Source: Ignisphaera aggregans DSM 17230
GTDB lineage: Archaea > Thermoproteota > Thermoprotei_A > Sulfolobales > Ignisphaeraceae
NCBI GenBank assembly: GCA_000145985.1
Contig: CP002098.1
Coordinates: forward strand, 1,468,501-1,532,500
Length of the DNA: 64,000 nt
Direction: 5' to 3'
The position numbers were made by a program, and so were the translations under genes. Shown here one piece after another: positions 44,025 to 52,823 of the stretch. How positions within the stretch are numbered: position 1 is the first letter of the stretch; every line of letters starts with the position of its first letter. The notes under the pieces are model-generated. The model saw nothing but the letters and a program-made list of their open reading frames with translations, was not told the origin of the DNA and ran no database searches.

Positions 44025-44783
44025 GTGGGTAGTATACTAAGAGTTATTAAAGAGTTTTTCAATGGTGTAAAACCAGATATGATGTTTATAGATATCGATG
44101 GAGTAATGACCATAACTAGGGGTAGCTATATACTTGATCTAGATGTAGTTAAACTGCTTAGAGAGGTTGAAAGTCTTAAACTTCCTATATGTCTAACATC
44201 GGGAAATGCATATCCTGTTGTATTAACTCTTCAGAGATATCTAGGTTTTTCATCACTATTTATAGCTGAGAATGGATGTGTTATCCATATCAATAAAAAC
44301 TATATAAAGCTGTGTAGAGAGTCTCTAGATCCAATAGTTGAGGAGATTTCAAAGAGATTTGGATTACCTAAATCTGATAGTAATCTATATAGATTCTGTG
44401 ATAGAGCATTTAGAATAACAGGAGATCTTAGATCTAACATCTCTAGAGTTCGTGAAATTGAGAAAGAGATAATGAATCTATATCCAAATATATATGCTCT
44501 ATACACAGGATATGTTATGCATATCTATCCTAAGGATTGTGATAAGGGTAGAGCAATGGAGATTATAGCAGAGAATCTAAATATAGATCTAGGTAGATCT
44601 ATAGCAATAGGCGATAGCGTTACAGATATTCCAATGCTAAAGAAGGTTGGTTTTGGTGTTGCTGTAGGAGATGCTGATGAAGAGCTTAAGAGTATAGCTA
44701 GACTCGTTCTACCCTTTAAAGCATCTGAATCCACAAAGATATTTCTATTAGAGCTTATAGAATATCTAAAAAGTATAGGATAG
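44025..44783 (+). CDS. Archaeal phosphoglycolate phosphatase (HAD, Cof/TA0175 type)
   Basis: The 252-residue HAD protein has MMFIDIDGVMTITRGS (motif I), ICLTSGNAYPVV (motif II), AENGCVIHINK, a C2 cap, DKGRAMEIIAENL (motif III Lys) and IAIGDSVTDIPMLKKVGFGVAVGDADEEL in part (motif IV). Archaeal members of this group hydrolyse 2-phosphoglycolate. The start is GTG 44025 with GGGTG about 10 bases upstream. It follows rbcL by 88 bases in the same direction. 2-Phosphoglycolate is the product of RuBisCO oxygenase activity, so the pair makes biochemical sense. A sugar phosphate substrate is the alternative. Confidence 0.85.
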   Translation: MGSILRVIKEFFNGVKPDMMFIDIDGVMTITRGSYILDLDVVKLLREVESLKLPICLTSGNAYPVVLTLQRYLGFSSLFIAENGCVIHINKNYIKLCRESLDPIVEEISKRFGLPKSDSNLYRFCDRAFRITGDLRSNISRVREIEKEIMNLYPNIYALYTGYVMHIYPKDCDKGRAMEIIAENLNIDLGRSIAIGDSVTDIPMLKKVGFGVAVGDADEELKSIARLVLPFKASESTKIFLLELIEYLKSIG

Positions 44784-44935
44784 ATATCTATGTAGCTAAA
44801 ATCTATGTATATCAGCACATCTTTACAATATTTGCTGGGCTCTACTATAATGATTCGCTAGCTCTATGAAACACATATTTATTAGCTATTCTCAATCCAA
44901 GACTAACGATAGTAGATGAGGGCTGTTAAAAACCT

Positions 44936-45412
44936 ATGGGGCTTGGTCTAGCTAAAAAGCTTAGCTTTGTTAACTTTGGTGATATATGTAGGGGATGCAG
45001 TGTAAATTGTTGTAAGAAATTCTATGCAGTACTTTTACCAGAGGAGGAAAAGATATTCAATGGAGTATCATTTGATATGGATACTAAGCTAGGTAGTGTA
45101 AAGGCTATAGGGAGTTATAGGGGGAGGCAGTGTATATTTCTAGATGAAAATGGGTTCTGTAAAATATATGAGAATAGACCTTTTGACTGTAGGCTATGGC
45201 CCATTATACTATACTATGATTTTAACACTAATGAGAAAGTAGTATATCTAGATCTTGAGTGTCCAGCAGTTGAATCAGGTAGAATTCCTAAGGATTTTAT
45301 CGATAGAGTTATAGATATTTTGAGAAATTCTGATATAGATATTGAATGGCTGAAGAAATATACCCTAGCTCCCTGGCCAAATAGATTAAAGGAGATTACA
45401 AGATTTAGATAA
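44936..45412 (+). CDS. YkgJ-type cysteine-cluster protein
   Basis: The 158-residue protein shows the CxxCxxxCC-like cluster CRGCSVNCCKKFY (about residues 18-30), then GRQCIFLDENGFCKIYENRP and FDCRLWPI. This is the YkgJ/Fe-S or zinc cluster family (C-x2-C-x3-CC ... C-x7-C-x5-RP-x2-C). Family members are thought to bind metal and some act in protein or RNA modification; none of this can be read here. No partner gene is clear; the neighbour downstream is convergent. Confidence 0.85.
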   Translation: MGLGLAKKLSFVNFGDICRGCSVNCCKKFYAVLLPEEEKIFNGVSFDMDTKLGSVKAIGSYRGRQCIFLDENGFCKIYENRPFDCRLWPIILYYDFNTNEKVVYLDLECPAVESGRIPKDFIDRVIDILRNSDIDIEWLKKYTLAPWPNRLKEITRFR

Positions 45413-45416
45413 ATAT

Positions 45417-45830
45417 CTATATTTTTTCAATTCGAGCACAAAGCTTTTTTCCATGCATTGGATAAACCTCTATAAACCTCATTATAAATCTCTCAACTAT
45501 AGGCTCATCAATATATCTAATTATTTTACTAATAAGATAGACAAAATCATCGCATTCCAATTCCATAGAGCTATACATTGTTAATATTGGGTCAAGGTTA
45601 ATGGTCTTCCAATGCCATGTTCCATAGCTTTGAAACATATTTAAATGGCTAGCATATCCTCTACCAATACCAATAATATCTATTTTACCATTATAATCAA
45701 ATCTTAGAAGAATACCGTGTACAAGCCCATGGGATTCAGATTCAAGGAATCCAACCTCTAGAGATTCTCTGTCCCTAGATATAAATATTTTTTTCTCTAA
45801 TGGCTTAAAATTTATATTGTCGATATTCAC
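45417..45830 (-). CDS. Hypothetical protein, 137 aa
   Basis: The product is a soluble alpha/beta protein with a beta-rich N-terminus (FISRDRESLEVGFLESESHG, then ILLRFDYNGKIDIIGIGRGY) and a helical C-terminus. It carries single His and Trp clusters (GTWHWKTINLD), but no known motif. It ends 4 bases from the convergent cysteine-cluster gene. I do not recognise a family. Confidence 0.6.
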   Translation of the reverse strand: MNIDNINFKPLEKKIFISRDRESLEVGFLESESHGLVHGILLRFDYNGKIDIIGIGRGYASHLNMFQSYGTWHWKTINLDPILTMYSSMELECDDFVYLISKIIRYIDEPIVERFIMRFIEVYPMHGKKLCARIEKI

Positions 45831-45906
45831 GTCTTAAGCCCGGGATAAATAATTTCTAAAGGGTCATATAACTCTTTATGAATATTGTCTCATCATACTA
45901 AGAATT

Positions 45907-46791
45907 TCATATGAATTTCAAGAGTATTGATAGCACAATTGATATAGGTGTCATTACAACTAGTAGAAGTGTTGATAATTTGCTATTCAATCTATAGACC
46001 TCTGAAATCACTATAACATTTATTGCTGGTGGCATAATGCTTTGTAGGATATATCCATCTAGATATTCCCGAGATATATCTCTATAGAGTGTAGTTATGG
46101 AGAATAGTGTTAGTGCTGTAATAGGAGATATTATATATTTTGCTATACTAGCTAGGAGGATAACTCTTTTTGCATTACTAATATCTTTTGTTGATACTAA
46201 TGCTAGTTGTCCTCCTAAAACTATAAATGATAGATAGTTCATATAGTTAACAATTTCTGAAAGAGCTATAGGTATTACGAATTGCCCTATGAGTATCTTT
46301 ATGGTGATAGCAATTATGAATGTAGCTATATGTGGCACTGGTCTTAGCAATAATCTGTTTCCTGAGCTGCTTCCGAGCGTTAGGGAGAGATATAGTAGTA
46401 ATGGTGGAAGAAATAGGTTGAACGCTGTCATATATGGTATAACAGGTGATGATTTTCCAAATATTATTAGTGATAGTGGTATTGCTAAATATGCTGTATT
46501 TGGCATGGATATAGCTATTGTCATAGTAATTCTATCTATCCTATTACTGAGAATAGTTCTAGATATATAGTAGGTACCTAATAACATGGTTAGTATATGG
46601 ATAAGTGAGATTAGAAGCATTATGAGAAACTCTTCAACGTTTTGAAGACCTAGGATAGATAGGAATATCAGTATTGGTACTGTTACAAAAAATAGAAAGT
46701 TGTTTATTATTGATATAATCTTTCTATAGTTTAGAAAGCCAATAACATAGCCTATTAAAATAAGTATAGCCATAAGTAAGAATTGTATCAT
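45907..46791 (-). CDS. AEC-family transporter (auxin efflux carrier-like)
   Basis: The 294-residue protein has about ten helices in two five-helix repeats. AISMPNTAYLAIPLSLIIFG is the family's conserved N/P motif after the first repeat, and ILQSIMPPAINVIVISEVYR is the matching motif in the second repeat. Such carriers export or import organic anions, often malate-like in prokaryotes. It starts 32 bases after the end of the RNA methyltransferase gene on the same strand. Confidence 0.85.
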   Translation of the reverse strand: MIQFLLMAILILIGYVIGFLNYRKIISIINNFLFFVTVPILIFLSILGLQNVEEFLIMLLISLIHILTMLLGTYYISRTILSNRIDRITMTIAISMPNTAYLAIPLSLIIFGKSSPVIPYMTAFNLFLPPLLLYLSLTLGSSSGNRLLLRPVPHIATFIIAITIKILIGQFVIPIALSEIVNYMNYLSFIVLGGQLALVSTKDISNAKRVILLASIAKYIISPITALTLFSITTLYRDISREYLDGYILQSIMPPAINVIVISEVYRLNSKLSTLLLVVMTPISIVLSILLKFI

Positions 46792-46823
46792 CTAAAATCA
46801 CCGCGATGTAGTTAAGCTCTATG

Positions 46824-48077
46824 CTACCTCTCTAGACGTGCTATAAAGAATCCCTCGCATTCATCTATATGTGGAAATGTTCTTGATACCAAGCTCCATA
46901 TCTTATACCTCTTATATCCTCTCGATGTTGGTATTCTAGTATCTACAACTCTATGCTCTATACCTCTATCTGTTAATGTCTCTACTACTTCTTCACCCTC
47001 TTCTGGGAATAGGGAACATACTGCATATACAGCTATATCGGTATACCTAAGAGTGTTTTCTAACATAGCTATCTGTATCTTCTTCATCTTCTCCGGTATG
47101 CTTGGATCTCTAAGAATAATCCTAATACTTGGATCTTTTGGCATAGCTCCACTAGAGCTACACACAGCATCTATAAGTGATGCATCTGCTTTTCTAGCCA
47201 TAGATATATATCTACTATCTGAGAGAACTAGATCTACTCTAGAGGTATCAACACCATATCTCTTTAGAAGAAGCTTCATAGCCTCTAATCTTCTTCGAGA
47301 TAAATCTATAGCTATAATCCTCGCTCTATTCTCTGTCAACTGCATTATTAGCGATGTTTTTATCCCTGGAGCAGCAGCAAAATCATATATAACCATATCT
47401 GGCTCTGGCCTAAGTGCAAGAACTGTAAATATACTTGCCTTATCCTGTATCACTATAGATCCATTCTTAAACAGTTCTAATGTTCTTATAGGTCTCTTTG
47501 TCTTAACTATTCTAAGTATAAATGGATATGTTTTATCCTGTATAAATACAACATCACTATTCTCTAGAACTTTAAGAGCTTTGTCTATATCTATCCTCAG
47601 TGTATTTATCCTAATCCAGAGAACCCTCCTATTAATAGCTCTAAAAAGTTCTTCAACATCCTCTCTAGGTAATACCATAGAAAGTTTATCATATATCCAT
47701 TTTGGAACTGAGTATAGAGCCCATAGCTCTTCAACACTATAACTCCTCTCTATCCCAGGTATATCCCTAGCAATAGCCTTTCTAAGCTTTGTCGGAATTT
47801 TTTCGCCTGATTCACGTAGCTTTAGATATAGATAGATCTTTGCTAAAGTCTTATGACTTGGTTCAGAACCTCTAATACTCTTAGCTATATATAGAAGCTT
47901 ATGATAATTCGTAATGAAGTCTATAGCTAATCTATATAGCTCCTCTCTATCTATACCACTTATTCTACAGCCAAAACGTCTACATACATATGAAAAAGCT
48001 CTTCTAGTTGAAATCCTCCTACGTTTAACTGTATATAGAGTTGTTGCTAGTATTGATACAATAGCATCGATATTCAT
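46824..48077 (-). CDS. RsmB/NSUN-type RNA m5C methyltransferase
   Basis: The C-terminal 270 residues hold the SAM-binding fold: IVIQDKASIFTVLALRPEPD, YDFAAAPGIKTSLIMQL (motif I), IIAIDLSRRRLEAMKLLLKR, and the two cysteine motifs DAVCSSSGAMPKDP (motif IV) and VYAVCSLFPEEGEEVV (motif VI). Motif IV has Val where Pro is usual (D-A-P-C). The N-terminal 130 residues are NusB/PUA-like helices. It methylates cytosine in tRNA or rRNA. It follows the 140-aa gene by 11 bases, so the two are one operon. Confidence 0.9.
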   Translation of the reverse strand: MNIDAIVSILATTLYTVKRRRISTRRAFSYVCRRFGCRISGIDREELYRLAIDFITNYHKLLYIAKSIRGSEPSHKTLAKIYLYLKLRESGEKIPTKLRKAIARDIPGIERSYSVEELWALYSVPKWIYDKLSMVLPREDVEELFRAINRRVLWIRINTLRIDIDKALKVLENSDVVFIQDKTYPFILRIVKTKRPIRTLELFKNGSIVIQDKASIFTVLALRPEPDMVIYDFAAAPGIKTSLIMQLTENRARIIAIDLSRRRLEAMKLLLKRYGVDTSRVDLVLSDSRYISMARKADASLIDAVCSSSGAMPKDPSIRIILRDPSIPEKMKKIQIAMLENTLRYTDIAVYAVCSLFPEEGEEVVETLTDRGIEHRVVDTRIPTSRGYKRYKIWSLVSRTFPHIDECEGFFIARLER

Positions 48078-48088
48078 AGACTATATCA

Positions 48089-48511
48089 CTAGATATTTCT
48101 AACAATCTTCCTCAAATCATTTAGAAGCTCATCTAAATCTCTATACCTTATAGATATATATAGGAATGGATAGCTAGGCAAACTTGTATCAAGCTCATAT
48201 ACAAGTTCTCTTTCGGTTATAGATAAGAGCCTAAGGGTTTTTCCCAATACATTTACAATTCTATCGATATCCTGTAGACTGGGCCTCGACGATAGTTCTA
48301 TACTTGCTACAATGGTAAAACCTCCATCCTCTGTCTCACTTATCTGAAGAACCATATCATCAATATGTATTCTAATAGCTTCCTCAGCCTCATATCTAAT
48401 TCCAACACTATCTAGTATCTCTCTAACCTTCTGAATCCACTCACTACTACTTTGAATAGATATATATTCCTCTAACATCATTATATAAACCTCTTTTTCT
48501 ATATGTATCAC
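48089..48511 (-). CDS. Conserved-looking small protein, 140 aa
   Basis: The protein has an N-terminal helix, then two beta-alpha halves (EEAIRIHIDDMVLQISETED, GGFTIVASIELSSRPSLQDI) and a C-terminal helix (DLDELLNDLRKIVRN). No membrane segment or motif is visible. Met11 or Met12 could be the true start. Being in one operon with an RNA methyltransferase suggests a link to RNA, but this is an inference. Confidence 0.65.
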   Translation of the reverse strand: MIHIEKEVYIMMLEEYISIQSSSEWIQKVREILDSVGIRYEAEEAIRIHIDDMVLQISETEDGGFTIVASIELSSRPSLQDIDRIVNVLGKTLRLLSITERELVYELDTSLPSYPFLYISIRYRDLDELLNDLRKIVRNI

Positions 48512-48548
48512 TAGTGAAGATAAATAAAAGTGTATTTGGTATAATGAT

Positions 48549-50012
48549 ATGGAGAGAGGTAGATATAGCTATATAATGGTATCGCTATTGATATGCATAT
48601 CTATATCAGTATCAATTCTATCGATATTTACACCTATAGAATATGGTGTATATACTCAGCATACATATGATCTTCAGCATATATTTAGAGGTAATAAGAC
48701 AGATTATAGGGGGAAGGTTCTTAGGCTAATAGATGAGATAAAAAGTAGTGTTTCGTCTATCAGAGGTTTAAAGTTTAGTAAGGAGCTAAATGTTGTATTC
48801 ATAAATACCTCTTGGGCTCTCGAGCAATGGGCTCCTAAGAGTGAGAACGAGAGTAGTATCCCTATAGATATGCTATATAGGGAGAAGATATATAAAATGA
48901 CATTTATAGCTCCATACAACTTCAGTATAGTCTCTGGACAAAGATCATGGATAGCTATGTTTATGGCTGCAGTAGCAGGAACTACAATATATATAAACAC
49001 AGATTATTTCAATCCTGATGATAGATCTGTAAGAAATATATTATCACATGAACTTACACATGTTTTACAATTCCTAAACCTAAATATATATCATAATCCA
49101 AATACAACAGATTCTCAATTAGCTTTCTCAGCACTTATAGAGGGGGATGCGGGATATACACAACATCTATACTGTATAACAACAGGTCTATGCAAACCAT
49201 CGCCACCTACATTTATAGATCTTAGCAATCTCTATCTATCTATAAACCTGTTTCCCTATATATATGGAGAAAACTTTATTCGCTATCTATATAACTACTA
49301 TGGGAATTGGACTCTGGTGAATAGAGCATATGATAAACCACCGATATCTACATCTATGGTTATGCATCCAGAGAGATATATAGCATATCTATTCAATGGA
49401 AGTTTTACTCCAGAGAGAATAGCTATACCATATTGCTATACTGGAAATCCAAGCTATATAGATACCTTGGGTGAATACTATCTACTCCTAATACTTGCAC
49501 CTGTAATAGGTCTCGAAAATGCTTCAACCATTTCAAGTGGATGGAATGGGGATAGAATATCTCTATATCTAGTAAATAAATCAGAGGGTTATGAGAAATG
49601 GGTATTGTGTTGGAATATCTCATTCTTCTCCATGGATAATGCTAAAAATGTGTTTTCATCTATGGAAAGAGTTGTTAGAAGATATATGGAGAATGTAAGT
49701 ACCCTTGAAAACAATACCATTATCTCCTCCACTATTAAAAGAATAGATAATAAAATTGTTTTCCATGGCATGAAGATATATCTAGATGGAAAATACATAT
49801 TTATGTATTCAGAATATGAGGAGAGATACAATGTATCTAGCAATAAGATTAGTACTATAACACCTACTCCAAACACTTCATTGACAGCCACTACCTCTAA
49901 TCGCACTATAACATCAACTATATTGGCTATTGATTGGAAAGTAACAATAGTATTGGCAATAGCTCTATTAATAATAGGATTTGTAATAGGATATCTAGTA
50001 AAGTTAAAGTAG
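48549..50012 (+). CDS. Membrane-anchored extracellular zinc metallopeptidase-like protein
   Basis: A signal-anchor helix (about residues 10-30) and a C-terminal helix (about 461-484, followed by LVKLK) hold the protein at the cell surface with its body outside. The active site reads HELTHVLQFLN (zinc His167 and His171, catalytic Glu168), and Glu198 in IEGDAGYTQH is a fitting third ligand, as in gluzincins. Thr/Ser-rich sequence near 440-460 forms a stalk. It probably degrades or processes proteins outside the cell. The neighbour downstream is a glycosyltransferase, so it may act on surface glycoproteins. Confidence 0.85.
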   Translation: MERGRYSYIMVSLLICISISVSILSIFTPIEYGVYTQHTYDLQHIFRGNKTDYRGKVLRLIDEIKSSVSSIRGLKFSKELNVVFINTSWALEQWAPKSENESSIPIDMLYREKIYKMTFIAPYNFSIVSGQRSWIAMFMAAVAGTTIYINTDYFNPDDRSVRNILSHELTHVLQFLNLNIYHNPNTTDSQLAFSALIEGDAGYTQHLYCITTGLCKPSPPTFIDLSNLYLSINLFPYIYGENFIRYLYNYYGNWTLVNRAYDKPPISTSMVMHPERYIAYLFNGSFTPERIAIPYCYTGNPSYIDTLGEYYLLLILAPVIGLENASTISSGWNGDRISLYLVNKSEGYEKWVLCWNISFFSMDNAKNVFSSMERVVRRYMENVSTLENNTIISSTIKRIDNKIVFHGMKIYLDGKYIFMYSEYEERYNVSSNKISTITPTPNTSLTATTSNRTITSTILAIDWKVTIVLAIALLIIGFVIGYLVKLK

Positions 50013-50061
50013 ATGGTTTTCAGTATCTATGTCTATTCCATAAACCTAGTTAGAGGGTGTT

Positions 50062-51219
50062 GTGAGATATATGATCGGGGTTAATAGTATCTATATATAT
50101 TATTTCCTCATTATCTTATCATTTATGGATATAGCTGTATGGGTGTATAGCCATAGAAATGCTTTAAAAAGTCTTGGCTATATCCATAAAGACTGTAATG
50201 TCTATGTATTGAGAGATATACCGAGAATCTCTATAATCATTCCTGTTAGAAATGCGATAGACACTATATCTCGATGTCTAGACTCTATAGTTAATATGGT
50301 TAGGGATTTTGATGAGATTATAGTTGTAGATGATGGTAGTACTGATGGCACTGATAAAATTGTTTTAAGATATTTAGATACATTTGGAAATATTAGATAT
50401 TTAAGAATAGATAGTGTTCCAGATGGCTGGAATCCAAAGAGCTATTCGTGTTATATAGGCTATAAACATTCTAGGGGAGATATACTACTGTTTTTAGATG
50501 GAGATACATGGTTTTTGAGTAGAGATTCCATCTATAGGTTAGCTTATTGTGCATATATCTATGGAGTAGCTTCATATATGCCTAGATTCATATGCCTGTC
50601 TAGAAGATGTAGAGCTATTGAAACAGTATTAACAACATTTTCACATGCGTTCACAGGTTTTAATAGGGTTTTCAATCCCAGGAATACATTTTCATGGTTC
50701 TACGGCTGTTGTTGGGCTATAAGAAGAGATCTTTATGAGGCTATAGATGGGCATAGATCTATATATAGTGAGTTATTGGAGGATAAAGCTATTGCAACAA
50801 AGCTAAAATCTATAGGTATACTACCTATGGTTCTAGATGGTGTTAGAGATGTTGAGACTCTATGGTATAGCAATATATCTGATACTATAGATGCTCTTAC
50901 AAGGATACTATATAGCTATGTCTATAGGAATAGGGTTAAAGGATTTGTTAGTGGTATGGTTATTGCTTTAGGCTATCTACTCCCATTGATAGATATAGCT
51001 ATAGGTATAACATCATTTAGACCCCTTCTCTTTATCGGATTACTCCTCTATATAGTTATATGCTTAGCACATATACCTGGCTCTAGGATAAATGGCTATA
51101 GCTTGATATACATATTTATAACACCATTAATAGGTATAGTAATACCTATAGCAATATTTAGATGTATCTTTGCAAAAGATGTTGTCTGGAGGGGTAGAAG
51201 AATTTCAATATATAAATAA
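50062..51219 (+). CDS. GT2-family glycosyltransferase, membrane protein
   Basis: A short N-terminal helix is followed by a GT-A domain: SIIIPVRNAIDTISRCLDSI, DEIIVVDDGSTDGTDKIVLR, the metal-binding DGDTW (about residue 153-157), CCWAIRRDLYEAIDGH and SELLEDKAIATKLK, which give the DXD and ED motifs. Three to four C-terminal helices anchor it. Such enzymes pass a sugar from a nucleotide donor to a lipid or protein on the cytoplasmic face. Start GTG 50062 is preceded by GGGTG. The domain order suits glycolipid or S-layer glycan synthesis. Confidence 0.88.
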   Translation: MRYMIGVNSIYIYYFLIILSFMDIAVWVYSHRNALKSLGYIHKDCNVYVLRDIPRISIIIPVRNAIDTISRCLDSIVNMVRDFDEIIVVDDGSTDGTDKIVLRYLDTFGNIRYLRIDSVPDGWNPKSYSCYIGYKHSRGDILLFLDGDTWFLSRDSIYRLAYCAYIYGVASYMPRFICLSRRCRAIETVLTTFSHAFTGFNRVFNPRNTFSWFYGCCWAIRRDLYEAIDGHRSIYSELLEDKAIATKLKSIGILPMVLDGVRDVETLWYSNISDTIDALTRILYSYVYRNRVKGFVSGMVIALGYLLPLIDIAIGITSFRPLLFIGLLLYIVICLAHIPGSRINGYSLIYIFITPLIGIVIPIAIFRCIFAKDVVWRGRRISIYK

Positions 51220-51376
51220 TAGCTCGTTGCTTAGTATCCTAATAAATATATTTATCATTAGTTCTATAGAGGTGCTCAAATCAAATACTCCAATAGATAC
51301 ATTGTCTTCCCCTAATAAATCTGGTTAAGTTTTATAGTGATAAGCTATCCAAGTTCTAGAGGATGGTGTTACTAGG

Positions 51377-51790
51377 ATGGTTAAGATAGTGCTCACAGCT
51401 GATAGAGCTACTATATAAGTTGAGAGATGGGAATTTTGATGAATGGACATTCCCACTACTCTTAGCTCCAATAGGAAATACATTGATTGAGGATAAAACA
51501 GATTTTAAGAATATTAGAGAGCTTTCTAAGACTATGATTGAGGCTATAGTGATTGGATGGAGAATAAGCCTAGATTTTCAAGAAAAGCATATAGATATCT
51601 CACACACGGTGTTAGAAATAGTTTATTGAGAAGATTCATAGAGATTATAGTTGATAAGACTTTCAATACATTAGAAATATGGATAAGAAGTTTAGAAAAA
51701 TCTATTGATGTTGTTGAAGAATATAGTGAGACTAATATAAGATCTCTACCAAGGCTGATATATACAATACTCTCCAACATATTGAAATAG
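51377..51790 (+). pseudogene. Frame-broken gene remnant, possibly a B12-binding radical SAM protein
   Basis: The locus starts with ATG 51377 and 13 codons reading MVKIVLTADRATI and then a stop. Next is an open frame shifted by one base (LRDGNFDEWTFPLLLAPIGN and SKTMIEAIVIGW). From about 51551 the first frame resumes (SDWMENKPRFSRKAYRYLTH, GVRNSLLRRFIEIIVDKTFN). Return to the original frame after two shifts shows one damaged gene. The start resembles the N-terminus of archaeal radical SAM proteins with a B12-binding domain, but the core with its CxxxCxxC site is absent. This similarity is from memory and was not tested. Confidence 0.45.
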
Positions 51791-51818
51791 GATCTGGGGT
51801 AGAGATAAGTAGTAATAT

Positions 51819-52775
51819 CTATCTAAGATTTCTAATAGTAATTCTAAGAAGATTTTCCTGTTCAACTCTCTGTAGAATTCTCTCAATTTCGTCTCTATAT
51901 GGTGAATCTCTAGATGATATTCTGGACATTTTTATTGATGCAGCAACTATAGCTCTCTTTAACGATTCAATAATGTTATTTGTCTCTATATAGGAAGCTA
52001 TAAAGACTCCTGTAAAGGTATCTCCACATCCAGCTGTTGACATAGGTTTTAGACCTATTCGTTCTATTGGTATTGATGATAGTTCTACTATATAGCCCTC
52101 TAACCAGTTTATTGCCATTGAACCTCTTGAACCCATCTTTACTATAGGGATACATCTACCTGTATCAATATCTTGTATGTCATCTATATCTCTATTGAAT
52201 AGATATCTAAATTCATCTATATTTGGAAGAAAGAAACATTCAGTTTTTATCAATCTAAGATCCTCTTTCCTCATCCAGCTCTTCCCAGGATCTAAAAAGA
52301 GTTTCAAATCCATATCATTAGCAATATTAATAAGCTTTAAAGCTGTGGTTCTCTGTGTATTTGCTATAACTATAATGGAATCGCTATGTATTTCACCAAG
52401 CTTATCTAAGCTATAGAGATCATTTGCTCCAGATAGTGTCACTATTGTTGATTCTCTAGAGCTGTTGATGAATATATATGCTCTGCCTGTATAGCTATCA
52501 GTTATTGATATATATGAGCATTCTATCCCTTCAGATTCTAGCAATCTAAATATATAGTCCTTATAGTCCTTCCCTATAGAACCTAGTATAAAGACTCTAT
52601 GCCTTCTATCATATCTCTTTATCGCTGTTGCTATATTTGTAGCTGTTCCCCCAAGATCTTCAAGTACAAGCTTTCCAGTATACTTCATCCCTGGAGAGAT
52701 ATGCCCCTCTATCTCTATAATTGTATCTATATTAATTCTTCCAGCTACATAAATATTCAAGAAGATATACACCAA
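51819..52775 (-). CDS. PfkB-family carbohydrate kinase (ribokinase-like)
   Basis: The 318-residue kinase begins IYVAGRINIDTIIEI and has the ribokinase blocks LEDLGGTATNIATAIKR, VFILGSIGKDYKDYIFRLLE and the anion hole STAGCGDTFTGVFIASYIE, where the usual GAGD is GCGD. It phosphorylates a sugar or nucleoside with ATP or ADP. Unlike the decayed copy at 37072-37642, this gene is intact. It is the nearest kinase that could make phosphorylated pentose for RuBisCO, which is only an inference. The next gene on the same strand, HtrA, lies 48 bases upstream. Confidence 0.88.
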   Translation of the reverse strand: MVYIFLNIYVAGRINIDTIIEIEGHISPGMKYTGKLVLEDLGGTATNIATAIKRYDRRHRVFILGSIGKDYKDYIFRLLESEGIECSYISITDSYTGRAYIFINSSRESTIVTLSGANDLYSLDKLGEIHSDSIIVIANTQRTTALKLINIANDMDLKLFLDPGKSWMRKEDLRLIKTECFFLPNIDEFRYLFNRDIDDIQDIDTGRCIPIVKMGSRGSMAINWLEGYIVELSSIPIERIGLKPMSTAGCGDTFTGVFIASYIETNNIIESLKRAIVAASIKMSRISSRDSPYRDEIERILQRVEQENLLRITIRNLR

Positions 52776-52823
52776 ATTTATATAGGGATCAAAAGATTTT
52801 TATCTCTATGTACTAATGTCTAT

